64,000 bases of DNA from Fusobacterium varium. GTDB lineage: Bacteria; Fusobacteriota; Fusobacteriia; Fusobacteriales; Fusobacteriaceae. Every line of letters begins with the position of its first letter. Positions within the stretch are counted from its first letter, which is position 1. Under the pieces are notes generated by a model. That model did no database searches. It saw only the letters and a program-made list of their open reading frames with translations, and was not told the origin of the DNA. Where the stretch lies: positions 3,224,001-3,288,000 of the forward strand of contig AP017968.1 of assembly GCA_002356455.1 (NCBI GenBank). The letters run 5' to 3'. Positions 1-8,814 of this stretch are shown in pieces. The position numbers were made by a program, and so were the translations under genes.

Positions 1-675
1 ATGGAGAAAAAAGAAAAAGTTATCCTTAGTATATTTTGTATAATAGTTGCCTTATGGGTACTTCCCAGTATCTTAAAACCTTATTTTCCAATAATATGCA
101 AAAAAATTTCAGCTATGGGAACTGCTATGCCTCCAATGCTTGGAGTTATCTGTTATTCCATAATATCTTTTAATGAAAAACCTGTATTAAACTTTGCTGA
201 AGGAATGAGAAAAGGAGTTCAATGGTCAAGTATTATAATGGCTGCTGGAACCCTTGCTTTAGGCAGTGCTATGACAAATCAGCATGTAGGTCTAGCTAAA
301 TATCTTGTTGAAACTCTAAATCCTATTTTAAAAGAGGTAAGTCCTATGCTTCTTGTGTTTATATTCACACTTTGGGCTTGTATTCAAACAAATTTCTCAT
401 CTAATATGGTTACTGTTACAGTTGTTACCACTGTAGCTATTCCCTTAGTACAGGCTACTAATGGTGCAGTATCAGCTCCTGCAATAGTTTCTATTATTGG
501 AATGATGTCAGCCTTTGCTTTTGCCACTCCTCCAGCCATGCCGCATATAGCAATAGCTATTGGGTCAGAATGGGTAGAATCTTCTGATATGTTTAAATAT
601 GGATTTATTTTTATGTTTATTGCTGTTATTGTTACTATCTTTATAGGTTATCCAATAGCTTCAATAATCATGTAA
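1..675 (+). CDS. DASS/SLC13-family sodium:anion symporter, C-terminal part
   Basis: This is the C-terminal half of a membrane carrier for di- or tricarboxylates or another anion. The visible 224 residues contain about six hydrophobic segments. An SNT-like motif of the DASS family is present (TNFSSNMVTVTVV, near residue 130), followed by a Pro-containing segment AFATPPAMPH typical of the second substrate-binding hairpin. Family members are about 450-500 residues, so the gene very probably begins before the window and the ATG at base 1 is internal. It ends at a strong hairpin shared with the convergent MgtC-like gene. The family call is firm; the substrate is unknown. Confidence 0.8.
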   Translation: MEKKEKVILSIFCIIVALWVLPSILKPYFPIICKKISAMGTAMPPMLGVICYSIISFNEKPVLNFAEGMRKGVQWSSIIMAAGTLALGSAMTNQHVGLAKYLVETLNPILKEVSPMLLVFIFTLWACIQTNFSSNMVTVTVVTTVAIPLVQATNGAVSAPAIVSIIGMMSAFAFATPPAMPHIAIAIGSEWVESSDMFKYGFIFMFIAVIVTIFIGYPIASIIM

Positions 676-722
676 AAAAGGATGATACTAAGTTAGAATT
701 AACTTTAGTATCATCCTTTTTT
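675..722. terminator. bidirectional rho-independent terminator
   Basis: A perfect stem of about 16 bp (AAAAGGATGATACTAA pairing with TTAGTATCATCCTTTT) lies between two convergent genes. It has an A-run on one side and a T-run on the other, so it can end transcripts from both directions. Confidence 0.9.
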
Positions 723-1434
723 ATTTAATTATCTTAATTGATATTACCTCTTTATTTTTTGAAAATTCAGATGTAAGATCTAAAATACTGTACTGCCTAG
801 GAATAACAAGAGTATACAATATTCTATTCTCATTAGGATTTTTTTTCATACTTCTTACTCTTATACTAAATTCCTTAAATATCTCATTCGTGTTGGAATA
901 ATACATACCATTATTAATTTCTGAATCATATTCTATTTCTATTTTTGAAATTGTTCTGTCATCAATAAATCTTCTTTCTACTTTTTTTAATGTTATAAGA
1001 ACTAAAAGAACTGCTAGTCCTGAAAGAAAGGACATAGTATAAAATCCCCATCCTACTCCAAGACCTATACATCCTGTTACCCATATAGAGGCTGCTGTTG
1101 TTAACCCTCCAATAGTACCTTTATCTCTCATTATAGTTCCTGCACCTAAAAATCCTATTCCGCTGACTACTTGAGCCCCTATTCTTCCTAAGTCAGTTTT
1201 TATAACTTGTGCTACATTTCCATTTTCCATAGCAAATCTAACTATATTTATTCTTAAATGATCTTGTACCATAGAAACTACTGCTGCCCCTAGACATACA
1301 AGAATATGGGTTCTAAATCCAGCAGGTCTGTTATTATGACCTCTCTCATACCCTATCATCCCACCAATAATTATAGCCATTCCTATTCTTAAAACTATTT
1401 CGTACACACTAAGGTTCATAGTGAAATTATCCAT
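721..1434 (-). CDS. MgtC/SapB-family membrane protein
   Basis: MgtC-type inner-membrane protein. In other bacteria this family is tied to magnesium limitation and modulation of the F-ATPase; the role here is inferred. The N-terminal part has four to five membrane segments with the family motifs GGMIGYERG (residues 23-31), GFRTHILVCLGAA and GGLTTAASIWVTGCIG. A soluble C-terminal domain of about 80 residues follows, as in longer MgtC/YhiD proteins. A strong ribosome site (GGAGGG) lies about 7 bases before the ATG. The gene is monocistronic and ends at the shared bidirectional terminator. I see no obvious Mg2+ sensor in the 214-base upstream gap. Confidence 0.88.
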   Translation of the reverse strand: MDNFTMNLSVYEIVLRIGMAIIIGGMIGYERGHNNRPAGFRTHILVCLGAAVVSMVQDHLRINIVRFAMENGNVAQVIKTDLGRIGAQVVSGIGFLGAGTIMRDKGTIGGLTTAASIWVTGCIGLGVGWGFYTMSFLSGLAVLLVLITLKKVERRFIDDRTISKIEIEYDSEINNGMYYSNTNEIFKEFSIRVRSMKKNPNENRILYTLVIPRQYSILDLTSEFSKNKEVISIKIIK

Positions 1435-1572
1435 GAAGTATCCCTCCTTTTCTATGATTAAATTATTTTATTTGTGAATCTATTTTTAAAACATTAAACT
1501 ACATATTTTTACATAATAAAACATTTTTCTATAAAAATCAATATATAAATATTTCATTATAATTACCCCTGC

Positions 1573-1621
1573 TAAAAAAATAGAGAAAGATCATATTTAT
1601 TATATTTTTGATCCTTCTCTA
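1573..1621 (-). terminator. terminator of the 2-hydroxycarboxylate carrier gene
   Basis: A 13-bp stem (TAGAGAAAGATCA with TGATCCTTCTCTA, one G-T pair) is followed on the minus strand by a T-run. It sits just downstream of the carrier's stop codon. Confidence 0.8.
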
Positions 1622-1648
1622 TTATGCTAATTTTCAACTTTTTTATTT

Positions 1649-2920
1649 TTAAACAAATATGTTTATTAGAAGTGAAGTGAGTAAAAGCATAAAAGCTCCA
1701 CCTATTCTTGATGAAATTTGAGAAAAAGGCATAAGTTCCACTCTATGGGCTGCCGACATTACTGCCACATCTCCTGTCCCTCCCATATTTGCCATACATA
1801 AGCCAGCTGTTATAGACCCTTCCACTACATAAAACCCTATTAAATGACCAACAACAGCTGTTCCTATAATAGCTCCTATCACAGTTGCTGCAACCAATAG
1901 AAGGTATATAGGACTGAAAGCCTCTATTACTTCTTTTAAACTTGTATAAGCTACTCCTATTCCAACTAAAAGAGCTGATGTAAAATTTTTCATTATAAAA
2001 TTAAACCATTTAGCACAGCATTCTTCATAATACTCATTTACTAAACCTAATATTTTAGCAATTGCCACTGATATTATCATTAAAGCATACGCATGAATAG
2101 GTATAAATTTACTTAAAGTATTTCCAAAAATAAAAAATGAGGTTGCTATGAGAAGTCCCATTCCAAGTTCTTCATATTGAAGCGGAGTGTGCTTTCTTTC
2201 CTCAGTCATTTCTGCATCTTGAGCTTTTAAAAGTTTTCCATTTCCTGTAAGATTTGGAAATTTCTTTCCCAGTTTATCTAATAATCCAGCTGATACTATT
2301 GCTAAAGCATTTCCTAATGCTACTGCTGGAACCATAACTGCTAATAATTCTGTTGGCTGTTTATTAAGAGCCTGTCCAAAAATTTGTGATAATGGAACTG
2401 CTCCAGCTCCCATTCCTCCCCCCATTATAGGAATAGCAATATAGAATACTGCATTAACAAAACCATATCCAGAAATATATCCTATTATTCCAGTAAGAAC
2501 TATTGATACTACTACTCCACCAATAATAACAGGAAGATATCCCATCGCTGCTTTTATTAAAAGTTTTCTATTCATTCCCATAATACTTCCTACTATTAAT
2601 GCTGCTATATAAAAGTCCAAGAAACTTTGTGTTGTCATAAAGTCTTTAATTATTTTGGTTTCATTATTTGGTATAATATTATAATAGACCAGTGCTGCTG
2701 AAGCAAATATTATAACTATTGGCCCTCCCCCAAGGTAATCTTTTACTATTGGAGTTTTATTCCCAATATAGTCTAAAATAGCTCCAATTACTATCATAAC
2801 AGGAAAAGCTCCAAGCATTCCTTTTGGAAGCTTTCCTAATGATATTGCTGCCATAAGTACGATGACAATAGGAATAAAATATTTCATTTCCAAACCTGCA
2901 AGCTTAAACTTTTCTTTCAT
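1649..2920 (-). CDS. 2-hydroxycarboxylate transporter family protein (CitS/MaeN/CimH-like)
   Basis: Integral-membrane symporter for citrate, malate or a related hydroxy acid, usually coupled to Na+ or H+. Its 423 residues compare with about 440 for CitS. Two reentrant-loop motifs are clear: GGGMGAGAVPLSQIFG near residue 170 and GGTGDVAVMSAA near residue 380. The second is followed by the R-x-ELMPFSQISSRIGG segment that carries the conserved arginine of the family. A GGAGGG ribosome site precedes the ATG. The gene is monocistronic with its own terminator, and no citrate lyase genes are adjacent, so the substrate cannot be fixed from context. The family call is strong. Confidence 0.88.
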   Translation of the reverse strand: MKEKFKLAGLEMKYFIPIVIVLMAAISLGKLPKGMLGAFPVMIVIGAILDYIGNKTPIVKDYLGGGPIVIIFASAALVYYNIIPNNETKIIKDFMTTQSFLDFYIAALIVGSIMGMNRKLLIKAAMGYLPVIIGGVVVSIVLTGIIGYISGYGFVNAVFYIAIPIMGGGMGAGAVPLSQIFGQALNKQPTELLAVMVPAVALGNALAIVSAGLLDKLGKKFPNLTGNGKLLKAQDAEMTEERKHTPLQYEELGMGLLIATSFFIFGNTLSKFIPIHAYALMIISVAIAKILGLVNEYYEECCAKWFNFIMKNFTSALLVGIGVAYTSLKEVIEAFSPIYLLLVAATVIGAIIGTAVVGHLIGFYVVEGSITAGLCMANMGGTGDVAVMSAAHRVELMPFSQISSRIGGAFMLLLTSLLINIFV

Positions 2921-3075
2921 AAAAATCCCTCCCAGTATTAAAGTTTTTATAAATTTAAGTTAACTTTATACTATTCTTTTTATGTCTAAAAGTCAACTAT
3001 TTGAAATATTTTATTTTATAATAATTATTATTTTATAATTATATATACTCTTGGTTGTCTTAAAAGTTTTTTATA

Positions 3076-3142
3076 AAAATAAAAAACTTCCTCATTAATT
3101 AAATAGATTTAATTTTCTATCTACTTAATTTTTAGAGGAAGT
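3076..3142 (-). terminator. terminator of the lemA operon
   Basis: A long hairpin with a GC-richer base (ACTTCCTC pairing with GAGGAAGT) continues through an AT-rich stem and is followed on the minus strand by a T-run. It closes the operon that ends with lemA. Confidence 0.8.
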
Positions 3143-3155
3143 ATCTATTTTTTAA

Positions 3156-3698
3156 TTAAAATTTAACTTTAGGTACTTCTTTTGCTCCTTCATCTGCCTT
3201 GAATAGAGGTTCTTCTACAAATTTAAATATTCCTGCAAAAATACTTCCAGGTATCATTTTTATACTTTGATTATATGAAGTAACTGTATCATTATAAAAT
3301 TGGCGAGCATATCCAATCTTATCTTCTATATCTTTTAACTGCTTTTGTAAATCCATAAAATTTGTATTTGCTTTAAGATCAGGATAGCTCTCTGAAACCA
3401 TCATTAATTTGCTTAAAATTCCACTTAATTCTCCATTTGCCTTCATTTTTTCATCTATTGTAGAAGCAGTAGTATAACGAGTTCTGGCCGAAATTACAGC
3501 ATCTAGTGTTTCTTTTTCATGTGTAGCATATCCTTTCACAGTTTCCACTAAATTAGGTATTAAATCTATTCTTTTTTGAAGCTGAACATCTATTTGACTC
3601 CAAGAGTTTTTAACTCTTTCATGAAGCTTAACAAATTTATTTTGATAAGAAACAGTCAAAAGAATTAATAAAACAATAACAACTATAAGAATTATCAT
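3156..3698 (-). CDS. lemA: LemA family protein
   Basis: Small LemA-type protein (180 residues): an N-terminal membrane anchor (IILIVVIVLLILLTVSY) followed by a long helical bundle. The family signature is visible at residues 22-60 (NKFVKLHERVKNSWSQIDVQLQKRIDLIPNLVETVKGY in outline), as is the internal NELSGILSKL-like repeat. The biochemical role of LemA is not settled. It commonly sits beside a DUF2207/TPM-type membrane protein, as here, where it follows the DUF2207 gene after a 39-base gap. An AAGGAG site lies in front of the ATG. It is the last gene of the operon. Confidence 0.92.
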   Translation of the reverse strand: MIILIVVIVLLILLTVSYQNKFVKLHERVKNSWSQIDVQLQKRIDLIPNLVETVKGYATHEKETLDAVISARTRYTTASTIDEKMKANGELSGILSKLMMVSESYPDLKANTNFMDLQKQLKDIEDKIGYARQFYNDTVTSYNQSIKMIPGSIFAGIFKFVEEPLFKADEGAKEVPKVKF

Positions 3699-3737
3699 AT
3701 TTTTACTCCTTTAATATTTTTATTTTATAAAACTTAT

Positions 3738-5597
3738 TTAGAAGGCTCCGCCTCCACCACGGCCTCCGCCTCCACCTGAAGATCCCCTGCTAAATCCACC
3801 TCCACTACCACTTGAAGATGATCTTGTAGATTTTGCAACTTCGCTCATAGAACGAGATGCTGCTTTTACTGTTGAACTTTCCATAGTCCTAAAGGCTCTA
3901 GTATAAAGATATGTATTCATAAGAGTCATTCTATTTCTTCCAACTCTTAAATTAACATCCTCTTCTCCTCTTAATGCAGCTATTTTCTTATATCCTGCAG
4001 CTACTTTTTCAGCTACTCCCAACGCTATTGCATATACAAAATAATGTTCCCATAAATGTATTGATGCTAATTTAGCCTCTTCTAAATTACTGTAGTCAAC
4101 AAGAAATTTTTTAAAAGCTTTCCATCTGGAATACGCCTCTTCTTTTTCCTTACTTGGTCTGCTTATTACTGAAGCAAATATTATTAGTGGCATTCCTAAG
4201 AAGTTAAACAACATAAATTTAGGATCTTGGAATATAACTATGAGTACCATTCCTCCAATAAATAAAAGTATTCCTGTTATAACCCCAAGAGCTACAGCCA
4301 ATTTATTTCTTTTGTCCTGCTTTAATCCCTTAGAAAGCATATCAGTATACACAAAGGTTTTCCATTTCTCAAAATTAGCATTAAATTTTTTAGCATTTGT
4401 AAGATTTTTACTAACATATTTTTCTACATCTTCCAATACTACTTTTTCTCCATCTCCAAGTTCATTTATATACCATTTTAAAACTAATTTTTCATAATCT
4501 TTTAGCTCTGAAGTTCCTTCTCTTATTTTTTTCAATATAGTTTTTTTAACACTTTTTCCCTTTGAATTAACTTCATTTATTTCTTCCATTTCTAAATAAT
4601 CTTTTCTTACCAAGTCCATTACAGTGGCAAAAAGATGTGTTGGAGCTGGATACATTTTTCTTGATACTAATGTTCCTGCTACAGCTGGAGTATAATCATC
4701 TGGAAGCTCTCTGAAATATTTTCCATAAGGATTAGTTACTTTATATTTTTTACCATTTTTCAAGTAAATAAATATCACTAAAAACAGCCACCAAGCCACT
4801 CCTCCATAGAAAACACCTCTATTTAAAATCATTCCTCTTACTGCTCTATCTCTTTCTCTGTTTGACTCTTCAGCTAAGTTTTTTTCCATAGCCATTATAC
4901 TTTCATAACCTTTTGCTTTTTTTATATAGCTTGGATTTATTTTGCTGACTATCTCTTTTGGAAAAAGTATATTTGTTTCAACAAATTCTCCTGGTCTATA
5001 ATTTTTCAATGTAAAAAGTATTTCTTTCCCATTTAATATCTCTATATTTCCTGTAAGTGGTCCATGTCCAAAAGCATGTATTTTATCCTTATCTACCTCT
5101 TTAGGAAGTATCACTTTTACAGAAACGTCTTTTATACTGTTCTCCCAGCCTCTTCCTACCATTTTTCTGTTAAATTGAGCTATATCCTCATATACTGTTA
5201 CACCTCTTGGCAAAACATATCTGAATCCAAAATATCTTTTTTCATTTCTCATAGGAGAATAAAGTTTTATCTTGTAAAGATCATCACTTGTTGATACAGT
5301 ATACATTCCTGAAGCAGTTCCTCTGCTATTTACTGCTGAAACAAATTCTCCATTTTTTTCATAGAAAACCTCTAATGACTGTAATTTTCCATATCCTTTA
5401 GCATCAATATTATATAATACTCCATTTATTTCACTGGCATTATACAGAGCTATCTCTTCAATAATCACTGACCCATCTTCCTGTATTTTAGCTGTTATAT
5501 CCAGACTGTCTATTTTATATGATGGTGCTGAAAATATAACCGAAAAAATTGTGAAAAATACAGCTATAATCAAATAAATGTTCCTTAGTCTTTTCAA
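3738..5597 (-). CDS. DUF2207 domain-containing membrane protein with Gly-rich tail
   Basis: Predicted membrane protein of 619 residues. An N-terminal signal or anchor (RLRNIYLIIAVFFTIFSVIF) is followed by a beta-rich extracytoplasmic DUF2207 domain (to about residue 230). Membrane segments lie near residues 265 and 440-475, and the tail is rich in Ser and Gly (SGSGGGFSRGSS...GGGGAF). I placed the start at the TTG at 5597. It follows an AGGAGGGG sequence by a few bases, whereas the upstream ATG at 5630 has no ribosome site and would overlap the stop of the preceding peptidase gene. Such tails are typical of DUF2207 and TPM proteins paired with LemA. Function is unknown; a cell-envelope role is inference. 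Confidence 0.85.
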   Translation of the reverse strand: MKRLRNIYLIIAVFFTIFSVIFSAPSYKIDSLDITAKIQEDGSVIIEEIALYNASEINGVLYNIDAKGYGKLQSLEVFYEKNGEFVSAVNSRGTASGMYTVSTSDDLYKIKLYSPMRNEKRYFGFRYVLPRGVTVYEDIAQFNRKMVGRGWENSIKDVSVKVILPKEVDKDKIHAFGHGPLTGNIEILNGKEILFTLKNYRPGEFVETNILFPKEIVSKINPSYIKKAKGYESIMAMEKNLAEESNRERDRAVRGMILNRGVFYGGVAWWLFLVIFIYLKNGKKYKVTNPYGKYFRELPDDYTPAVAGTLVSRKMYPAPTHLFATVMDLVRKDYLEMEEINEVNSKGKSVKKTILKKIREGTSELKDYEKLVLKWYINELGDGEKVVLEDVEKYVSKNLTNAKKFNANFEKWKTFVYTDMLSKGLKQDKRNKLAVALGVITGILLFIGGMVLIVIFQDPKFMLFNFLGMPLIIFASVISRPSKEKEEAYSRWKAFKKFLVDYSNLEEAKLASIHLWEHYFVYAIALGVAEKVAAGYKKIAALRGEEDVNLRVGRNRMTLMNTYLYTRAFRTMESSTVKAASRSMSEVAKSTRSSSSGSGGGFSRGSSGGGGGRGGGGAF

Positions 5598-5616
5598 ATG
5601 TTTCCCCTCCTGTTGT

Positions 5617-7116
5617 TTAGTCGAGATCATATATTTTTGAATATTTTTCTTTTAAATATTCTATATAGTATTTTGGTTCAAGCTCTTCTCCAGTTATCTT
5701 TTGAATAAGTTCAGCTGTTTCTCTTAGTTTTCCATAAATATGTATTCTATCTCTCAGCCATCCTTTTATCCTGTCTAGTTTACCATTTTCAAGAAGAGAA
5801 CTTACATCCATATCTTTTTTCATAGTATTATATAATTGAGCAGCATATACATTTCCCAGTGCATAAGATGGAAAATATCCAATAAGCCCGCATGCCCAAT
5901 GCACATCCTGCAGTACTCCCTCTCTATCTGTTTCTGGTACTACTCCTAGATACTCTTTCATCTTTTCATTCCACACTTCTGGAAGATTATCTATCTCTAT
6001 CTCTCCATTAATTATTCCTTTTTCTATTTCATATCTAATCATTATATGAAGTGAATATGTAAGCTCATCTGCCTCTGTTCTTATAAAAGAAGGTTCTACT
6101 CTGTTTATCTCCCTGTATAGCTCATCTATTTTTATTTCTTTAAGAAGTGGAAATATATCTATGTTTTTATTATATATCCCCTTCCAGAAACTCATGCTTC
6201 TTCCTATCATATTTTCATAAAACCTTGACTGAGACTCATGAAGTCCCATAGAACCACCAGTAGCTAAAGTAGTTCCTTGTAAATCATCTCCCACCTGTTG
6301 TTCATATATTCCATGCCCTGTTTCATGAATAGTGCTGAATATTGAAGAAAAAGGCATATCATCTATATATTTAGTAGTAAGCCTTACATCATTCTTATCC
6401 AGATTCAGTGTGAAAGGATGTTCACTTTCAGCTGTTACCCCTCTGTCAAAATCAAACCCCAAATATTCACTTAAAAATCTATTGAATTTTTTCTGTTCAT
6501 TAATATTTACTTTTCTGTTTAAACTTGATATTTTACTATTTTTATTTTTTTCCATTATCTTTTTTAGAAGTGGAACTATCTCTGCTCTTAGTGCAGTAAA
6601 AAATTCATCTAATTTTTCTGTAGTCATTCCCTTTTCATATTCACCCAAAATTATATCATACACTTTTTTATCTTTTTTTCCTTGATACTCTGCAAACTTT
6701 ATGTTAAATTCAAATATTTTTTTCAAATTTTCTTTAAACATATTAAAATCATTTTTAGCCTTTGCCTCTTCCCACACACCTTGAGTTTTAGCAGTCAGTT
6801 CTGAATACTCTTGATATTCATGAGGAGGTATTTTACTTATTTTCTCTATCTCTTCAGCCATATCATCTATTTCTTTTCTTTGAATATCATCTAATTCCTT
6901 CTCATTTGCTTTTAAAAATTTCACAAGATTTAAAAATTCTTCTGAGGTAACTATATCATAGCTTTTCATACTTAGATATCCTACCATCTCAGAAAGAAGT
7001 TCCTTTCCTTTTCTTGGAGTAATTGTTTCTAAATCCCATTGCAATATTCCCAATGATGAATCTATCAGTTTCTTTTCTTTAATTAATTCTCTAAATCTTT
7101 TTATTTCTTTTTTCAT
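5617..7116 (-). CDS. M32-family zinc carboxypeptidase (Taq type)
   Basis: Cytoplasmic metallocarboxypeptidase that removes C-terminal residues from peptides. At 499 residues it has the normal M32 length. The zinc motif HETGH is intact near residue 264, preceded by PFSSIFSTI and followed by GIYEQQ. The M32 motif GLHESQSRFYEN and the later IRTEADELTYSLHIMIRYE segment are also present. It is the second large gene of a minus-strand run and begins 5 bases after the nuclease stop, so co-transcription with the nuclease and the downstream DUF2207 and lemA genes is likely. The call is firm. Confidence 0.94.
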   Translation of the reverse strand: MKKEIKRFRELIKEKKLIDSSLGILQWDLETITPRKGKELLSEMVGYLSMKSYDIVTSEEFLNLVKFLKANEKELDDIQRKEIDDMAEEIEKISKIPPHEYQEYSELTAKTQGVWEEAKAKNDFNMFKENLKKIFEFNIKFAEYQGKKDKKVYDIILGEYEKGMTTEKLDEFFTALRAEIVPLLKKIMEKNKNSKISSLNRKVNINEQKKFNRFLSEYLGFDFDRGVTAESEHPFTLNLDKNDVRLTTKYIDDMPFSSIFSTIHETGHGIYEQQVGDDLQGTTLATGGSMGLHESQSRFYENMIGRSMSFWKGIYNKNIDIFPLLKEIKIDELYREINRVEPSFIRTEADELTYSLHIMIRYEIEKGIINGEIEIDNLPEVWNEKMKEYLGVVPETDREGVLQDVHWACGLIGYFPSYALGNVYAAQLYNTMKKDMDVSSLLENGKLDRIKGWLRDRIHIYGKLRETAELIQKITGEELEPKYYIEYLKEKYSKIYDLD

Positions 7117-7121
7117 ACTAT

Positions 7122-7592
7122 TTAGTCCTCTCTCTTATTTTCTAATCTAAAATTCTTTGGATTCTGTGGATTTTTATCTTTCCATAATCCTAATTTCTGT
7201 TCCTGAGCATTTTTAAATGCTTTTCTATACTCTTTTTCCCTTTTAGCATGATATTCATAAAACCAAGCATTTCCTGTTTTCAGCATTTCTAAATTTATAT
7301 CTTTATTTTTATAAAATACCTTTCCTACTTTTCTTCCATATTTGTCTTCATTTATCACTTTTACATCAATATTTTTATTTAATATTCTTTTTTCTAAATA
7401 ACTTTTAGAATCTTCTCCATAACTTTGTTTTAGTTCAGGAGCATCTATTCCATACATTCTTACTTTTATTCTCTGGCTTCCAGATTGAAGTAAAAGGGTA
7501 TCTCCATCAGACACTCTTATTACTTTTCCACTAATAGCTACAGCCATTATACTCAAAGAAAATATGAATATTGAAAATAATATTTTTCTCAT
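7122..7592 (-). CDS. secreted thermonuclease-like (SNase domain) protein
   Basis: Probable exported Ca2+-dependent nuclease of the staphylococcal nuclease fold. Residues 1-20 form a signal peptide (KILFSIFIFSLSIMAVA). The SNase core follows with the expected landmarks: DGDT (calcium site), KVRMYGIDAPE (catalytic Arg and Glu) and EDKYGRKVGKVF (second catalytic Arg). Length (156) fits the family. It starts the gene pair with the M32 peptidase. The role, such as nucleotide scavenging, is inference. Confidence 0.9.
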   Translation of the reverse strand: MRKILFSIFIFSLSIMAVAISGKVIRVSDGDTLLLQSGSQRIKVRMYGIDAPELKQSYGEDSKSYLEKRILNKNIDVKVINEDKYGRKVGKVFYKNKDINLEMLKTGNAWFYEYHAKREKEYRKAFKNAQEQKLGLWKDKNPQNPKNFRLENKRED

Positions 7593-7706
7593 ATGTATCC
7601 CTCTTTTCTATAATTATAAAATCACTTTGAATATATTATACTTTATTTTAAATTATTTTAATAGCAAGTATAAAGTATTCTTCCCTGTCTTTTATTATAT
7701 TGAGAT

Positions 7707-7826
7707 TCATTTATATCTATAATGCATTATTATTATTGCTAATATTACCAACATCATAACAGCTATTTTTATTCTGAACATAATTTTCTTTCTATATACT
7801 TTTTCTATATGTATTTTTTTAATCAT
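7707..7826 (-). CDS. possible 39-residue single-pass membrane peptide
   Basis: A short ORF begins with ATG after an AGGGGGA ribosome-like site 8 bases upstream. It encodes a basic N-terminus (MIKKIHIEKVYRKK) followed by one hydrophobic helix rich in Ile, Met and Val, and a short basic end. It lies between the unknown gene at 7853-8557 and the nuclease gene, on the same strand. No family is recognised. Coding by chance in AT-rich DNA cannot be excluded. Confidence 0.35.
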   Translation of the reverse strand: MIKKIHIEKVYRKKIMFRIKIAVMMLVILAIIIMHYRYK

Positions 7827-7852
7827 CTAACTTCCCCCTATGTCATAACCCT

Positions 7853-8557
7853 TTACTTGAATAATCCCTTAAAAAAGCCCCAAAACAAGCTCCCTGAAAA
7901 AAACAAAGTTATTCCAGAAAATAATAATGCAACTATACCTTGAAGAATTTTTCCTGTTTTTAAAAGTGTTACTGTCATAAATAATATATAACTTCCCATT
8001 AAGAATATCATTCCAAACATTAACACAAAAATAAAAATTATTACTTTCCCTGATTTTTTTTCAGTTTCTTCTTTTTTCTTTCTTTCAATTATCTCTTCTT
8101 CTGTTTCCACATACGGAATAGATTTTTTCAAAGAATAAATTAAAGATTCTATGTGATTTCTCCATACTTCTGTCATTCCATCCTTTTTCCATTGAATACA
8201 AAACTCTCTTTCTCTCTCTTCTATTTTTCTTTCATTATAAATGTCATTAAGAACCTGCAAAAGAAATTCTTTACTTTCCTTATCTATAATAATTTCTTCA
8301 ACATCATCCATATTATATATCCAATTTGGAAACTTGCCATATTCTTGATACTCTGTAAAAAGTTCTGCCAGCATAACAGCAAAAGGATCAAAATAATCCA
8401 TATGTTGAGATTCCTCTATTAGAAATCCAATTTCTTTGCTCATTTCTAAAAGTTCTTTCATTTTTAATTTTTGATTTTTTGAAGCTGTCATTATAATACA
8501 TTCTCTAAATTGGTCTCCAGCCTCTGTTTCTACTGGATGTTTTTCTAATTCTATCAT
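7853..8557 (-). CDS. hypothetical protein with two C-terminal membrane helices
   Basis: I do not recognise a family for this protein. The first 160 residues are soluble, charged and mainly helical, with a WIYNMDDVEEIIID stretch and a lysine/glutamate-rich linker. Two long hydrophobic helices follow (about residues 173-195 and 200-225), so it is probably anchored with the N-domain in the cytoplasm. AAGGAG precedes the ATG. The short peptide ORF follows directly on the same strand. Confidence is high that it is a gene; function is unknown. Confidence 0.75.
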   Translation of the reverse strand: MIELEKHPVETEAGDQFRECIIMTASKNQKLKMKELLEMSKEIGFLIEESQHMDYFDPFAVMLAELFTEYQEYGKFPNWIYNMDDVEEIIIDKESKEFLLQVLNDIYNERKIEEREREFCIQWKKDGMTEVWRNHIESLIYSLKKSIPYVETEEEIIERKKKEETEKKSGKVIIFIFVLMFGMIFLMGSYILFMTVTLLKTGKILQGIVALLFSGITLFFSGSLFWGFFKGLFK

Positions 8558-8726
8558 ATTTCTCCTTTTTACATCATTTTACTCATCTTTTATAATTTTA
8601 TCATATTAAGATATATTATTCTACCAACCAAGAGTTGCTTTTACTGCAAATATCATTATTTCTTTATGCTATATTTATTGCTCCTAAACACCTATTTATG
8701 TACTAATTTCTCTATACAATAAAAAA

Positions 8727-8772
8727 AGCTGAGTAACATTTAAAAAAAATGTTTTACTCAGCTCTCTTTTTT
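8727..8772 (+). terminator. terminator-like hairpin at the left end of IS91 copy 1
   Basis: AGCTGAGTAA pairs with TTACTCAGCT and is followed by CTCTTTTTT. The same hairpin occurs in copy 2 (about 15151-15195). It can insulate the transposase gene from outside transcription and may also be part of the transposase recognition end; the latter is inference. Confidence 0.6.
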
Positions 8773-8814
8773 GTATAATATAGTTACCACCCTAATTATG
8801 CAAAGGAGACATTC

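Noticed and set aside
5598-5630. ATG at 5630 as start of the DUF2207 protein
   Set aside because: It lacks a ribosome site and overlaps the upstream stop; the strong AGGAGGGG points to the TTG at 5597.
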